A stretch of 28,663 nt of DNA from an uncultured Bacteriovorax sp. (GCA_946482295.1 CAMLRB010000013.1:1-28663); one strand, 5' to 3'. Positions 1-8,042 are shown, numbered from the stretch's first letter. A program made the numbers and translations. Notes: generated by a model not told the origin, from the sequence alone.

Positions 1-171
1 GAAAAAACATATCTTGATGTTGATCTATTTTTAGAAAAAAGATCGGCCACACTATATCAAAAATGGGGATTAATGGGACTTATTGGATTAGTGATTGCTT
101 TACTGGCTTTCGACTTACCCTTTCAACGAAAACCCTTCCTTCAACAAATCATGCAAACGGATGAAGCCTAA
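1..171 (+). CDS. C-terminal end of an unrecognised membrane protein (partial)
   Basis: The first reading frame is open from the window edge to a TAA at 169-171, giving the last 56 residues of a longer protein. It ends in a hydrophobic stretch of about 18 residues (WGLMGLIGLVIALLAF region) followed by a short polar tail, so the protein probably finishes with a membrane helix. The tail overlaps the 3' end of the convergent kdsD gene by 57 bases. The piece is too short to assign a family. The unbroken frame and the clean helix-plus-tail layout support a real gene end, but nothing upstream is visible. Confidence 0.55.
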   Translation, partial: EKTYLDVDLFLEKRSATLYQKWGLMGLIGLVIALLAFDLPFQRKPFLQQIMQTDEA

Positions 172-1107
172 AAATTGATTATTCTCAATCACTGGCAACA
201 CTTGCAATGAACGAGTTTTTGATTCCATGAGCTCTAAAGCTTCATATGCGAGCTGATCTGGCCCCACAGTAATGGGTTTTGTATTCATAATATCTTTGAT
301 TTTTGTTTTGAGCCCTTCGTTTTCACGAGTGAAAGTTCTTCTGATATCGCCTTCAACGAGGATTCCTTTAAACGTTCCATTATCGATGACCGCACATCCG
401 CCTACTGGAATTTTAGTCATGAGAAGAATCACATCTTGAAGAGTCTGATCGCTACTTACAACGGGGCAATTCTCAACTTTGATCGTGAGGTCTTTCACTT
501 TCATTCGCAGAGATTTACCCAAAATACCACCTGGATGGTTTACAGCGAAACCTTCTTTCGAAAGTCCAACATAGGCTTCATACATAACGGCCATGGCGTC
601 ACCCATCGCTAGAGCTAAAGTCGAACTTGTCGTTGGCGCCTGGTTGTTAATACAAGCTTCTTTCTCCACAGAGCAATCAAAGAAAATATCACATTCTTTA
701 GCAATGGGAGATTGAGCATTTCCAACAAGTGCAATTCTACGTGAGCGTGGAATTCTCAGGAATGGAAAGATTTTAATGATTTCTTCAGCCGTACCAGACT
801 TACTTAAAAAAACGATAGCATCATTTTCACCAACTCTTCCCAGATCACCATGTAAAGCTTCAGTAGGATGAAGGAAAAAAGAAGGCAAACCTAAAGAGGT
901 AAATGTCGAAGCACACTTCTGAGCTATAATGCCAGACTTCCCAACTCCACAAAAAATGATAGAAGACCCCATCTCGCGAAGTTGATCGAATAAACTTTTA
1001 AGCTTTTCTACATCGCTCGTATGAGTTTTTTCCAACTTTTCAGCAGCACTAAGTAGCGATTGGGCCTCTAATCTTAGAACATCTGCCATGGTTTTAGTGT
1101 GGGTCAT
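115..1107 (-). CDS. kdsD: Arabinose-5-phosphate isomerase (KdsD/KpsF family)
   Basis: This 330-residue enzyme interconverts ribulose-5-phosphate and arabinose-5-phosphate, the first step towards Kdo for lipopolysaccharide. An N-terminal SIS sugar-isomerase domain (about 35-195) carries GVGKSG (54-59), the sugar-phosphate loop LSKSGTAEE (101-109), APTTSST (157-163) and HPGG (191-194). Two CBS domains follow (about 205-265 and 270-330). Length and domain order are those of E. coli KdsD. A longer open frame reaches 1398, but the ATG at 1107 is chosen because AAAAAGGAA lies just upstream and the protein then begins as its homologues do; the extra 97 residues look like non-coding translation. The 3' end overlaps the convergent gene ending at 171. 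A divergent lipoprotein gene starts 57 bases upstream. Confidence 0.93.
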   Translation of the reverse strand: MTHTKTMADVLRLEAQSLLSAAEKLEKTHTSDVEKLKSLFDQLREMGSSIIFCGVGKSGIIAQKCASTFTSLGLPSFFLHPTEALHGDLGRVGENDAIVFLSKSGTAEEIIKIFPFLRIPRSRRIALVGNAQSPIAKECDIFFDCSVEKEACINNQAPTTSSTLALAMGDAMAVMYEAYVGLSKEGFAVNHPGGILGKSLRMKVKDLTIKVENCPVVSSDQTLQDVILLMTKIPVGGCAVIDNGTFKGILVEGDIRRTFTRENEGLKTKIKDIMNTKPITVGPDQLAYEALELMESKTRSLQVLPVIENNQFLGFIRLHDLLKEGFSLKG

Positions 1108-1127
1108 AGGTTCCTTTTTCAAATACT

Positions 1128-1155
1128 TTGTCTTCTTTTTATAAATCGTTACAAT
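1128..1155 (+). promoter_or_regulatory. Possible sigma-70-type promoter for the lipoprotein gene
   Basis: TTGTCT (1128-1133, 4/6 to the -35 consensus) and TACAAT (1150-1155, 5/6 to -10) are 16 bases apart in the gap between the divergent kdsD and lipoprotein genes. The expected transcript start near 1162 would leave almost no leader before the ATG at 1165 and about 50 bases before the ATG at 1213. This is sequence match only. Confidence 0.35.
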
Positions 1156-1164
1156 ATAGCTAAG

Positions 1165-1731
1165 ATGATAAAAAGTTTTTCTCAACTTATAAAGAAAAGT
1201 TTCAGAAAGTGCATGGCACAACTCATTGTAGTTACCGCCGTTCTCGTCACTATTTCTGGCTGTTCTTCCTATGAAAATTATAGACATGTGACCGAAGACC
1301 TTGAAATTCCCAGTCAGGTCTATCGCTTCGATTACAACAAAGTCTGGATCGAACTTCTTAAAATTACCAACAAATATCCTCGAGAAGTCTTTGTCCAAGA
1401 TGCCGGGATTATCAAAACACGATGGATCGATAACACTTTAGAACTTAACTTTGCTGATTCCTTTGGATCAAACGATGCTGTGAAATCAGCGGAATTCAAA
1501 CTCATCATTAATGCCGTCAAAGGCTATCGTGGAAATAAAGAAGTGACCAAAGTTACAGTTTTCAAACGTCAACGAATTGAACAGGATTTCCTTCAAGGAT
1601 GGAAAGTCATTCGAAGCGATGGCATTCTCGAAAAATCTATTCTTTATCGTCTAGAGCGAGCACTTGAAATCGAATCTAAACTTCAAGAAATCGAAGATAA
1701 AAAGACGAAAGAAGCTGAAAAGAACTTTTAA
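1165..1731 (+). CDS. Predicted lipoprotein of unknown function
   Basis: The 188-residue product begins with a positively charged segment rich in Lys and Arg, then a hydrophobic stretch and the lipobox ISGC, so it should be exported and lipid-anchored at a cysteine near residue 33. The remainder is a small mixed alpha/beta domain (about 45-165) and a charged C-terminal helix rich in Glu and Lys. No family was recognised. Two starts are possible: ATG 1165 gives a proper charged n-region but has no clear ribosome site, while ATG 1213 has a weak GAAAG but lacks the charged residues. I prefer 1165. The gene converges on the HEAT-repeat gene with only 16 bases between the stop codons and no visible terminator. 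Confidence 0.75.
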   Translation: MIKSFSQLIKKSFRKCMAQLIVVTAVLVTISGCSSYENYRHVTEDLEIPSQVYRFDYNKVWIELLKITNKYPREVFVQDAGIIKTRWIDNTLELNFADSFGSNDAVKSAEFKLIINAVKGYRGNKEVTKVTVFKRQRIEQDFLQGWKVIRSDGILEKSILYRLERALEIESKLQEIEDKKTKEAEKNF

Positions 1732-1747
1732 GTTTTAAAGCTGCCAG

Positions 1748-2521
1748 CTATTCAATCGTCGTATTAAGCGCTTGTCTCTGCCAGAATATTCTCTTTGCGC
1801 GAGTATCACCTTTTGGTGCACTTACACCTGTAATTTTCACTAGACTGCTTTCAATTTCAGGAAAGATATCGTTGTAGCGATCTTTTTGAATCATTTTGAT
1901 GAGAGGAAGCTTAGCTTTTTCAAATTTCAAATCACCTACTGTCGTAATGACATTTTTAATGATGTTGCTTCTTTTTGCTTTAAGCGCCTTTCCATTCATC
2001 GTTGGTTGATAATAATTTTTCTTATCATATAACATGGCCCAAACTTGAGGAGCACTTTCGGCCAAACGTAGCTGGCGAATGTTATCTAACGCTTGAGAGC
2101 GAACAAGAAAAGAATCATCGTTAAGAAGTTTAGCATAATGAGAGCTATAGTTTTTCTGTTTTAGCGCAAGCATTGTCTTCAAACTTGCCATTCTCAATAC
2201 CCAATGAGGGTGTTGAAGAAACTTCGCAAGAAACGGAGCTGACTTTTCTCCCATTATCTGGCCTAAAAGAAAAGTAGCGACCCAGCGATTCTTGTCCGGA
2301 TATTTTCCATTTTTCATAACTTCAATTAAGGCCTCAACTGACTGTCCACCGTACTTCAATGTTTCCATTTTTAGTTGAGCAAGTTGAGTTTTGTCTGAAT
2401 AGTTTTCAGAATAACGTTTGAGGAGAGAATTTTTAACATCAACATTGTTGATAGCAGCACTCGCCTGAACGGCAAAAGTGAGGCATAACCCTAGGCTTAA
2501 AACAACCGCTGATCTCTTCAT
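1748..2521 (-). CDS. Secreted HEAT-repeat protein
   Basis: This 257-residue protein starts with a typical signal peptide (MKRSAVVLSLG, then hydrophobic residues and the cleavage-like AVQASA). The rest is helical, with HEAT-like repeats between about 60 and 200, for example the units around LLGQIMGEKSAPFLAKFL and LLNDDSFLVRSQALDNIR. Such repeats usually form protein-binding solenoids, so a periplasmic scaffold or binding role is the reasonable inference; no enzyme motif is present. The start at 2521 has AGGTAGAG upstream. The open frame extends to 2620 but would then lack an N-terminal signal peptide. It is the last gene of the five-gene minus-strand operon, 22 bases after the coiled-coil gene. 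Confidence 0.8.
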   Translation of the reverse strand: MKRSAVVLSLGLCLTFAVQASAAINNVDVKNSLLKRYSENYSDKTQLAQLKMETLKYGGQSVEALIEVMKNGKYPDKNRWVATFLLGQIMGEKSAPFLAKFLQHPHWVLRMASLKTMLALKQKNYSSHYAKLLNDDSFLVRSQALDNIRQLRLAESAPQVWAMLYDKKNYYQPTMNGKALKAKRSNIIKNVITTVGDLKFEKAKLPLIKMIQKDRYNDIFPEIESSLVKITGVSAPKGDTRAKRIFWQRQALNTTIE

Positions 2522-2543
2522 ATTCTCTACCTTGTTATTAAAA

Positions 2544-3467
2544 TTAGCCGAGCATTTTTTCGAATTCTGAAAGTAACTCTTCTGCTGATTTTTGTTCGCC
2601 TTCTTCAGCGGGGACATCATCTACAGGAACTTCAACCGGTGCGGCCTTTGAAGCTGGTTTGCTCTCAGCAATTGCCTTAGCCATTTCTGCTTCAAGGTCG
2701 AGTTCTTCTTCTGCAGCAGGAGATGGTGCAACAACTGGGGCGGCGACGGCAGGAGCTGCAGCTGCGCCTTTTCTCAGCGCCATTAATTCAGCTTTAAGCT
2801 GATCATTTTCTTGTTGAAGACGTTTTAAGTTAGCAAGATCTTCTTCGATAATTTCGTATTCTTTTAATCTTTCACGAAGCTCATTTCTGTCATTCGTAAC
2901 CGAAGTAAGTTCTTTTTGAAGATTGGCGTCTCCACCACTAGAGGCGCGAGCCTCTGCCAATTGATTTTCAGTTTCTTTTAATCTCTGCTGAAGTGTTGCA
3001 AGATCTTTTTTAAGCAGTTCTGTCTCGGCTCCCATTCCTTTGCCGGCGGATAACTCTTGCAAACGTTTTTCAAGATCAGCAATTTGCTTTTGACTGTCTT
3101 TTAGTTTTTGAGAAAGTGATGCAATCTCTGCATTCTTTTGTGTGATTTCTTCACTACCCGATCCAATGCCTATATTCATCGACGATGGTAGATCTCCAAC
3201 TGGAACGACAGAAGGAATACCATTTCCAATATCCAGTCCGCCGCCTCGGAACAAACTTGATTTCAGTGAATTTGAATTTTGAATAATTGAATCTAAATAA
3301 TTCTTAACAACAGATGCAGGAATTTCATGCGACAGCTGGTGGAATTTTTTACGATTATAAAACCAATAAATAACAATCGCCACCATCGTTACTAATAAAA
3401 GCAGACTGAAGACAGTGATTGTTTCATCATTAAATTTTGTGAGTATTAAACGTAATGTTTCCTGCAC
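2544..3467 (-). CDS. Membrane-anchored coiled-coil protein
   Basis: 307 residues. A single membrane helix lies at about 18-36 (VFSLLLLVTMVAIVIYWFY), followed by basic residues (NRKK) that suggest the bulk is cytoplasmic. A Gly-rich linker (about 70-110) leads into a long coiled coil (about 110-225) with heptads of Leu, Glu, Lys and Gln. Then comes an Ala/Pro/Val-rich segment (about 230-250) and an acidic end with SAEELLSEFEKMLG. The start codon is GTG at 3467, supported by GGAAGGGA six bases upstream. The architecture resembles scaffold or polar-organiser proteins, but no family was recognised. It sits between the inositol-monophosphatase gene (41 bases) and the HEAT-repeat gene (22 bases). 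Confidence 0.8.
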   Translation of the reverse strand: MQETLRLILTKFNDETITVFSLLLLVTMVAIVIYWFYNRKKFHQLSHEIPASVVKNYLDSIIQNSNSLKSSLFRGGGLDIGNGIPSVVPVGDLPSSMNIGIGSGSEEITQKNAEIASLSQKLKDSQKQIADLEKRLQELSAGKGMGAETELLKKDLATLQQRLKETENQLAEARASSGGDANLQKELTSVTNDRNELRERLKEYEIIEEDLANLKRLQQENDQLKAELMALRKGAAAAPAVAAPVVAPSPAAEEELDLEAEMAKAIAESKPASKAAPVEVPVDDVPAEEGEQKSAEELLSEFEKMLG

Positions 3468-3508
3468 GGTCCCTTCCTAGGATTTATGAGATTCAAGTGG
3501 TAAGAAAA

Positions 3509-4390
3509 TTATAATCTGTTACCAAATAAAGACAAGATCTCAGTGTGAAGCGTACCTCTTGCAGCGAGGATAGTTTCTTGGAAGGGATGAAATTTCTGAC
3601 CTTGATAATCAGTTACTTTCACTCCTGCCTCCTGACAAATAAGTCCTGCAGCCGAGACATCCCAGGCAGCAAGCCCACGTTCCCAGAAACAATCGAAGAC
3701 ACCTTTTGAAACATAACAAAGATCTAGGGCCGCACTTCCCATTCTGCGAATACCGCGACTCTTCCCTACCATCATTTTAAAAAGCGCGAACTCCTGATCA
3801 AATACTTCGCCTTTTTCCGTTGTGAAGCCGGTAACAAGTAATGAATCTTTGAGTTTCTTTTTAGTTTGCTTAGTGGAAATTTTTTTCGGTAAAGAACGCT
3901 TCTTAAAGTTGTTCGTGTAGTTGACTATTCTCGTACCTTTGCCTTTTTGTGCTAGAAAACATTCTCCAGTTGGTGGTCTCATTACAATACCAACTACTGG
4001 TTCCCCGTAATGGGCCAACGAGATACAGACTCCAAAATAATCAAGTCCATTTAAATAATTGTTAGTTCCGTCAAGAGGATCAATGATCCACACCCATTCT
4101 TTTTCTTTTAAAAAATTATATCGAGACATCTCACCTTGAAATTCTTTGTAGGCACTTTCTTCGGCGAGAATAAAATGCTGAGGATATTTTTTTTTGATTC
4201 CATCTATGATTAGTTTTTCTGATTCTGTATCTGCATTAGAGGCAATACCTTGGGCAATTTTAGTTGTGATTTTTAAGCTTGAAATTTTTTTCTGTTTCTT
4301 CAAAAGAAAAATCGATGCTTTAATCGCCAGGTCTTCAGCCAACTCCATGGCCTCTTGAAGTTTAACTTTCTGTTCAATAGTTTTTTTCAT
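3509..4390 (-). CDS. suhB: Inositol monophosphatase family protein (SuhB-like)
   Basis: A 293-residue Mg2+-dependent sugar-phosphate phosphatase. The metal-binding motifs are all present: AEES with Glu77/Glu78, WIIDPLDGTNNY with Asp104, Asp107, Gly108 and Thr109, and WDVSAAGL with Trp243-Asp244. The sequence around RRMGSAALDLCYVSKG is typical of the inositol-1-phosphatase/SuhB branch rather than CysQ. Substrate cannot be fixed from sequence; E. coli SuhB also acts in rRNA transcription, so the symbol is a family label. The N-terminal region is Lys-rich, and about 15 basic residues lie between 163 and 181. Its ATG overlaps the yacG stop by one base (TAATG), indicating translational coupling. 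Confidence 0.88.
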   Translation of the reverse strand: MKKTIEQKVKLQEAMELAEDLAIKASIFLLKKQKKISSLKITTKIAQGIASNADTESEKLIIDGIKKKYPQHFILAEESAYKEFQGEMSRYNFLKEKEWVWIIDPLDGTNNYLNGLDYFGVCISLAHYGEPVVGIVMRPPTGECFLAQKGKGTRIVNYTNNFKKRSLPKKISTKQTKKKLKDSLLVTGFTTEKGEVFDQEFALFKMMVGKSRGIRRMGSAALDLCYVSKGVFDCFWERGLAAWDVSAAGLICQEAGVKVTDYQGQKFHPFQETILAARGTLHTEILSLFGNRL

Positions 4391-4623
4391 TAAAGATATT
4401 CGCTTTCTTCATCAATTGAATCATCACCATCATTGGGATGATTTTTATTATCTTGTTCTGTTTGACTTTTTTCGTCTTTCGCCGGAACTGCGTAACTTTC
4501 TTTAAACCAGTGGCCAAGATCAATTAGACGACATTTTTCACAGCAAAAAGGTCTAAATTCTGACCCATAATAATTGAATTCTTTCTCACAAGTGGGACAC
4601 TTCACATTTAATACTTTATTCAT
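4390..4623 (-). CDS. yacG: DNA gyrase inhibitor YacG
   Basis: A 77-residue zinc protein. It has CPTC near the N-terminus and CCEKC about 20 residues later, followed by RLIDLGHWFKESYAVP, which is the YacG family signature (four-Cys zinc site, then the conserved helix). The acidic C-terminal tail (Asp/Glu-rich) is also typical. E. coli YacG (65 residues) binds GyrB and inhibits gyrase. An upstream ATG at 4662 exists, but the ATG at 4623 is preferred: it sits in ATGAATAA, overlapping the stop of the aminotransferase gene, and gives the family length. The gene is coupled at both ends. Confidence 0.88.
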   Translation of the reverse strand: MNKVLNVKCPTCEKEFNYYGSEFRPFCCEKCRLIDLGHWFKESYAVPAKDEKSQTEQDNKNHPNDGDDSIDEESEYL

Positions 4624-5377
4624 ATCTTTCGCCATATCTTCCAAAGCCTCTAAGAACTTCATCGAAAAGAGTGTGCTCTTTATTTTTATTGTCGTAATGA
4701 TCTAAATATCTAACACCTGAAACGGCATTTGTTAGCCAAATCTCAGAAGACTCAAGCACTTCTTGTTCAACGACATTTCTCTCTTCAATATCGTAATGGT
4801 TTTTCCTTAAAAATTCTATAAGCATTAAACGAGTAACACCACTTAGAACTTTCGAACTAGGAACTGGAGTTATGATTTTTCTTCCAGACACTACGATAAA
4901 AACATTGGACGTAGAGGCTTCACAAAGAAAGTTATTCTCATCATAGAAGAGAATATCTTCTGATTGCATCGTGCTCGCAATTCTTAGTTCAGCTTCAGCA
5001 ATTAAATACGCTGGAGATTTAACATAGGGAGGCAACATCGTCTCAGTCTTTATCGATATTGCTCTTTGGGCCCTGAGGCTGATCGGCTTTGGACGGTGTT
5101 CATCGCTAGAAAAAACCAAATTATCATCAAACACCATGATTCGAAAATAGCGATGAGGAACGAAATGTCTAGCCATTAAAGTTCGTATTTCATCGCGCTC
5201 TTCTATCCAATTGTTCTTAGGAAATAACCAATGAGCTCCATTGAGCAATCGATCTAAGTGGCTATCGAGAAAAACCATTTTACAGTCATCGGAAATGAAT
5301 GACGTAAAAGTTTGAAGTCCTCGATTTAAACTTGGTTGTTGATAATAATGACTCTCGGGTGGCAGGATTATTTTCAC
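4616..5377 (-). CDS. Class IV aminotransferase (PabC/BCAT family)
   Basis: A 253-residue PLP enzyme of fold type IV. The Schiff-base lysine is probably Lys120 in PPYVKSPAYLIAEAEL. EASTSNVFIV (153-162) is the family signature with the phosphate-binding Thr-Ser-Asn, and SSKVLSGVTR (174-183) is the usual third motif. The length is near 4-amino-4-deoxychorismate lyase or D-amino-acid aminotransferase and shorter than most branched-chain aminotransferases, so PabC-like activity is as likely as BCAT. The start is GTG at 5377 with AGAGG about 10 bases upstream. It is the first gene of the minus-strand operon, divergent from the reductoisomerase-panB-coaX operon. Confidence 0.82.
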   Translation of the reverse strand: MKIILPPESHYYQQPSLNRGLQTFTSFISDDCKMVFLDSHLDRLLNGAHWLFPKNNWIEERDEIRTLMARHFVPHRYFRIMVFDDNLVFSSDEHRPKPISLRAQRAISIKTETMLPPYVKSPAYLIAEAELRIASTMQSEDILFYDENNFLCEASTSNVFIVVSGRKIITPVPSSKVLSGVTRLMLIEFLRKNHYDIEERNVVEQEVLESSEIWLTNAVSGVRYLDHYDNKNKEHTLFDEVLRGFGRYGERYE

Positions 5378-5444
5378 TGAGCACTAGCCTCTTGTATGGT
5401 TTAAGTGTAACTTTATCTCAGAACCAATAGGAAGGAAATGCGAG

Positions 5445-6368
5445 ATGTCCGAGCTTAAAGCGGTCACAATAATTGGATTTGGATCACAGGCAAAAGCTTG
5501 GGCGCTTAATTTGCGCGATTCTGGAATTGCAGTGTCTATTGCCCTCCGAAAGGGAAGCACAAACCTCCCAAACGCCCAAAATTTAGGTTTTAAAACGATT
5601 CTTGCTGAGAGCAATGAACTTAAAAATTCAACTCTCTTGGTCATGCTCATTCCCGATGATCAACACTCCACATTTTTAAGTCAGAATCAAAATTTCCTGC
5701 CAAGCAGTGCACACATCGTTTACGCACATGGTTTCAGTTTGAGCAAACACTCTCTGGAAAAATATTACCCTCAATTTAAACATTCACTTCTTGCTCCTAA
5801 GGCCATTGCTAGCGAAGTCCGTTTTCAATATGAAGTAAAGGGTAAAATCGGCGCTGCTTATCATTGTGATTCGACATTGATTGACGAAATAAATTCATTG
5901 GCAAAAGCAGCAGGAATCACTGCTCTATACAAAAGTACGCCCTTAGAAGAATGCCAAGCCGATCTCTTTTCGGAACAATCACTTCTTTGTTCAATACTTC
6001 CCTATGTGGCTCTGGAGTCATTTAATACTTTAAGAAAAAATAATATTTCATCGGAAGTTGCCTTCATGGAATGCTTTTTAGAGTTGAAATCAATATCACA
6101 TGCTCTCGTCACACTTGGACCAGAAGCTTTTTTCAAATTGATTTCACCAAATGCATTGATTGGCTCACAAAAAGGAAGACAACTCTTAATCAATGATCAG
6201 TTCAAAAAAAGTCTTGATGAACTTTTCAATGATGTAAAATCTGGAAAGTTTTTTACAGAAGTTGAAAGAGATGCTGATCAGCTAAGAAAAGTTGTTATTC
6301 AAGAATGGGATAAAGAAGAACTAACCCATCTCTATAAAAAATTAAAAGCAGAATTGATACCCAATTAA
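5445..6368 (+). CDS. ilvC: Ketol-acid reductoisomerase homologue, candidate ketopantoate reductase
   Basis: A 307-residue protein of the class I ketol-acid reductoisomerase (KARI) family. The Rossmann domain has GFGSQAKAWALNLRDSG (11-27) and the NADPH-type loop ALRKGSTN (33-40). The all-alpha domain matches KARI through DLFSEQ and MECFLEL. Every catalytic position is retained: His95, Lys119, Asp173, Glu177, Glu209, Glu213 and Ser234, with the +4, +36, +40 and +61 spacing from the Asp seen in short KARIs. It is divergent: the third Gly of the dinucleotide loop is Ala, the Gly-Pro-Gly after the catalytic Lys is missing, and it is 20-30 residues short. It is nine bases before panB and in one operon with coaX. 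KARI is known to reduce ketopantoate in Salmonella and Corynebacterium, so a PanE role is a strong inference. AGGAAGGA precedes the ATG. Confidence 0.82.
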   Translation: MSELKAVTIIGFGSQAKAWALNLRDSGIAVSIALRKGSTNLPNAQNLGFKTILAESNELKNSTLLVMLIPDDQHSTFLSQNQNFLPSSAHIVYAHGFSLSKHSLEKYYPQFKHSLLAPKAIASEVRFQYEVKGKIGAAYHCDSTLIDEINSLAKAAGITALYKSTPLEECQADLFSEQSLLCSILPYVALESFNTLRKNNISSEVAFMECFLELKSISHALVTLGPEAFFKLISPNALIGSQKGRQLLINDQFKKSLDELFNDVKSGKFFTEVERDADQLRKVVIQEWDKEELTHLYKKLKAELIPN

Positions 6369-6377
6369 GGTTTAAAT

Positions 6378-7145
6378 ATGGAAAAGAAAAAATTAGACAC
6401 ACGAAAGATCAGGGCCTTCAAAAAGAAAGCAGCAAAAAAAGGACTTCAAGTTCTCACTTGTTATGACTTTCAAACGGCTCAACTTCTTAACGAAACTTCT
6501 CTTGACATGATTTTAGTCGGAGACAGCGTTGGAAACGTTATTTTAGGATACGATCACACGATTCAAGTTGACCTTGAAACAATGGTTGTCTTTTCAAAAG
6601 CTGTAAAGAAAGGTGCACCTGATACTTTTGTCATCGCTGATCTTCCTTTCGGAACATATGCTTCACTTGAAATGGGTCTCCAAAATTCAATTAAGCTTTT
6701 TCAACAATCAGGTGTAGAAGCCCTTAAATTAGAAGGCGCCTATCCTTTTGAATGCCAATTGATTGAAAGACTCACGCAAATTGGAATTCCTGTAATGGGT
6801 CACATTGGTCTCACGCCACAATCAGTTCATGAGCAAGGTGGCTACTACACTCACGGAAAGGATACTGCTTCGAAAGCTCGTCTTCTAAAAGAAGCAAAGG
6901 CCCTTGAAGCTGCAGGCTGTTTTGCCATCGTTTTAGAATTTGTAGAAGAAAATGTAGCTAAAGAAATAACATCAAAATTAAAAATTCCTACAATTGGTAT
7001 TGGATCGGGCAAGGATACTGATGGTCAGGTTCTCGTGATAAATGATCTCCTTCATCTCGGAAAAAAAGATCCACCAAAATTCTGTAAACCAATTGGCAAC
7101 GTTTACGAAATTAAAAAGAAACTTATTAACGACTATTTAAAATGA
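6378..7145 (+). CDS. panB: 3-methyl-2-oxobutanoate hydroxymethyltransferase
   Basis: A 255-residue PanB, which transfers a hydroxymethyl group from methylene-tetrahydrofolate to ketoisovalerate, giving ketopantoate for pantothenate and CoA. The motifs appear in order: LVGDSVGNVILGY (46-58, Mg2+ ligand Asp49), DLPFG (88-92, Asp88), KLEG (117-120), GHIGLTPQS (141-149), VLEFV with the likely catalytic Glu187, and IGIGSG near 206-211. The length is normal for the family (about 260). A Lys-rich start (MEKKKLD) is supported by the nine-base gap to the preceding gene. The stop overlaps the coaX start by four bases (ATGA). Confidence 0.95.
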   Translation: MEKKKLDTRKIRAFKKKAAKKGLQVLTCYDFQTAQLLNETSLDMILVGDSVGNVILGYDHTIQVDLETMVVFSKAVKKGAPDTFVIADLPFGTYASLEMGLQNSIKLFQQSGVEALKLEGAYPFECQLIERLTQIGIPVMGHIGLTPQSVHEQGGYYTHGKDTASKARLLKEAKALEAAGCFAIVLEFVEENVAKEITSKLKIPTIGIGSGKDTDGQVLVINDLLHLGKKDPPKFCKPIGNVYEIKKKLINDYLK

Positions 7146-7840
7146 GATTAGTGACAATCGATAATGGAAACACCAATCCGAACGTGGCCATTCATGCTAC
7201 TGACGGAAGTCTTTCTGTTATGCCGCTAAAAGATTTTAAACTGGACCCTGATGATGTTTTAATTGCGGCGAGTGTTGGTCAAAAACTAAGTTTGCCAGTC
7301 GCTTTCTCAATCGGTGAATATCGTAAAGCTGATCGCTTTTTTGATATGCCAGTTCATTATGCCATGACATTAGGAGAGGATCGCCTCGTTGCCGCCTATC
7401 ACGCTTTTAAAAAACTTAAAGCAAACGAAAGCGTGTTGGTCATCGATGCTGGAACTTTTATCACCATCGATCTCGTGACAAACAAAGGTTTTATGGGGGG
7501 AGCTATTTTTCCGGGCATCTCTCGCTTCTTAGAAACTTACAGTCATAGCGCGCAACTTCCCCATTTTTCAAAAACTGACTTCAGCCACTACTTGAAAACA
7601 CAAAAAAGTGAAATTCCTCAAGATACGAAAGAAGCGATTCTATTTGCGACTGAAAAATATTTGAAGTCAGTTCTCGAGCAGATGATTGATAAGCACTCTC
7701 CTCAACGTCTTCTTCTGACGGGAGGGAGTGCTGATGAATTAGAATTAATTAGTTCAAAAGTTCGTTTTGAGAAGGTTCCTCACTTAATACATTCAGCTTT
7801 ACGGTTGATACATGATCTTCATCTTGCAACAAAGCCTTAA
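7142..7840 (+). CDS. coaX: Type III pantothenate kinase
   Basis: A 232-residue kinase of the acetate/sugar kinase fold that phosphorylates pantothenate, the first committed step of CoA synthesis. It shows the CoaX motifs: IDNGNT (phosphate 1, 6-11), GEDR (78-81, pantothenate binding), VIDAGTFITID (phosphate 2, 100-110), GGAIFPG (119-125) and LLTGG near 196-200. It is slightly shorter than the usual 245-260 residues. The N-terminus has IDNGNTNPN where most have a longer beta-turn. It overlaps panB by four bases, so translation is probably coupled. Its last 92 bases lie under the convergent small gene at 7749-8042. With panB it makes this a pantothenate-to-CoA operon; coaD lies 5.4 kb further on. 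Confidence 0.92.
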   Translation: MRLVTIDNGNTNPNVAIHATDGSLSVMPLKDFKLDPDDVLIAASVGQKLSLPVAFSIGEYRKADRFFDMPVHYAMTLGEDRLVAAYHAFKKLKANESVLVIDAGTFITIDLVTNKGFMGGAIFPGISRFLETYSHSAQLPHFSKTDFSHYLKTQKSEIPQDTKEAILFATEKYLKSVLEQMIDKHSPQRLLLTGGSADELELISSKVRFEKVPHLIHSALRLIHDLHLATKP

Positions 7841-8042
7841 GTGATTCCGGAATTTCTACTGCACGATACTTCTTTCCATTTGTAGTACGAATCCAGTACC
7901 CCATTACTAATTTATCTTCAACAACCATTCGAATTGGTTTCAATGAGATAATATGATCTGTATTAATAAGTAAACTTTCGAAAATGTTGTCTACAGACTG
8001 ACCATCTTTTGGTGAAACGATTTTAAATTTTTGTAGCGACAT
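7749..8042 (-). CDS. Small conserved-looking protein of unknown function
   Basis: A 97-residue soluble protein. The centre, with INTDHIISLKP followed by RTTNGKKYRAVEIPESL, loosely resembles the layout of FlbD/SwrD small flagellar proteins (a strand, then a TxxNGKKY turn and a helix), but this is a weak likeness and I assign no function. The gene is judged real because AGGAG lies six bases before the ATG at 8042 and the composition is protein-like. Its last 92 bases overlap coaX on the other strand. A perfect 10-base inverted repeat encloses its ribosome site and start codon (see 8032-8075). Confidence 0.68.
   Translation of the reverse strand: MSLQKFKIVSPKDGQSVDNIFESLLINTDHIISLKPIRMVVEDKLVMGYWIRTTNGKKYRAVEIPESLKALLQDEDHVSTVKLNVLSEEPSQNELLN

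Noticed and set aside
5384..5650. Open frame antisense to the start of the reductoisomerase homologue
   Set aside because: It is a mirror of the KARI nucleotide-binding region with no start signals.
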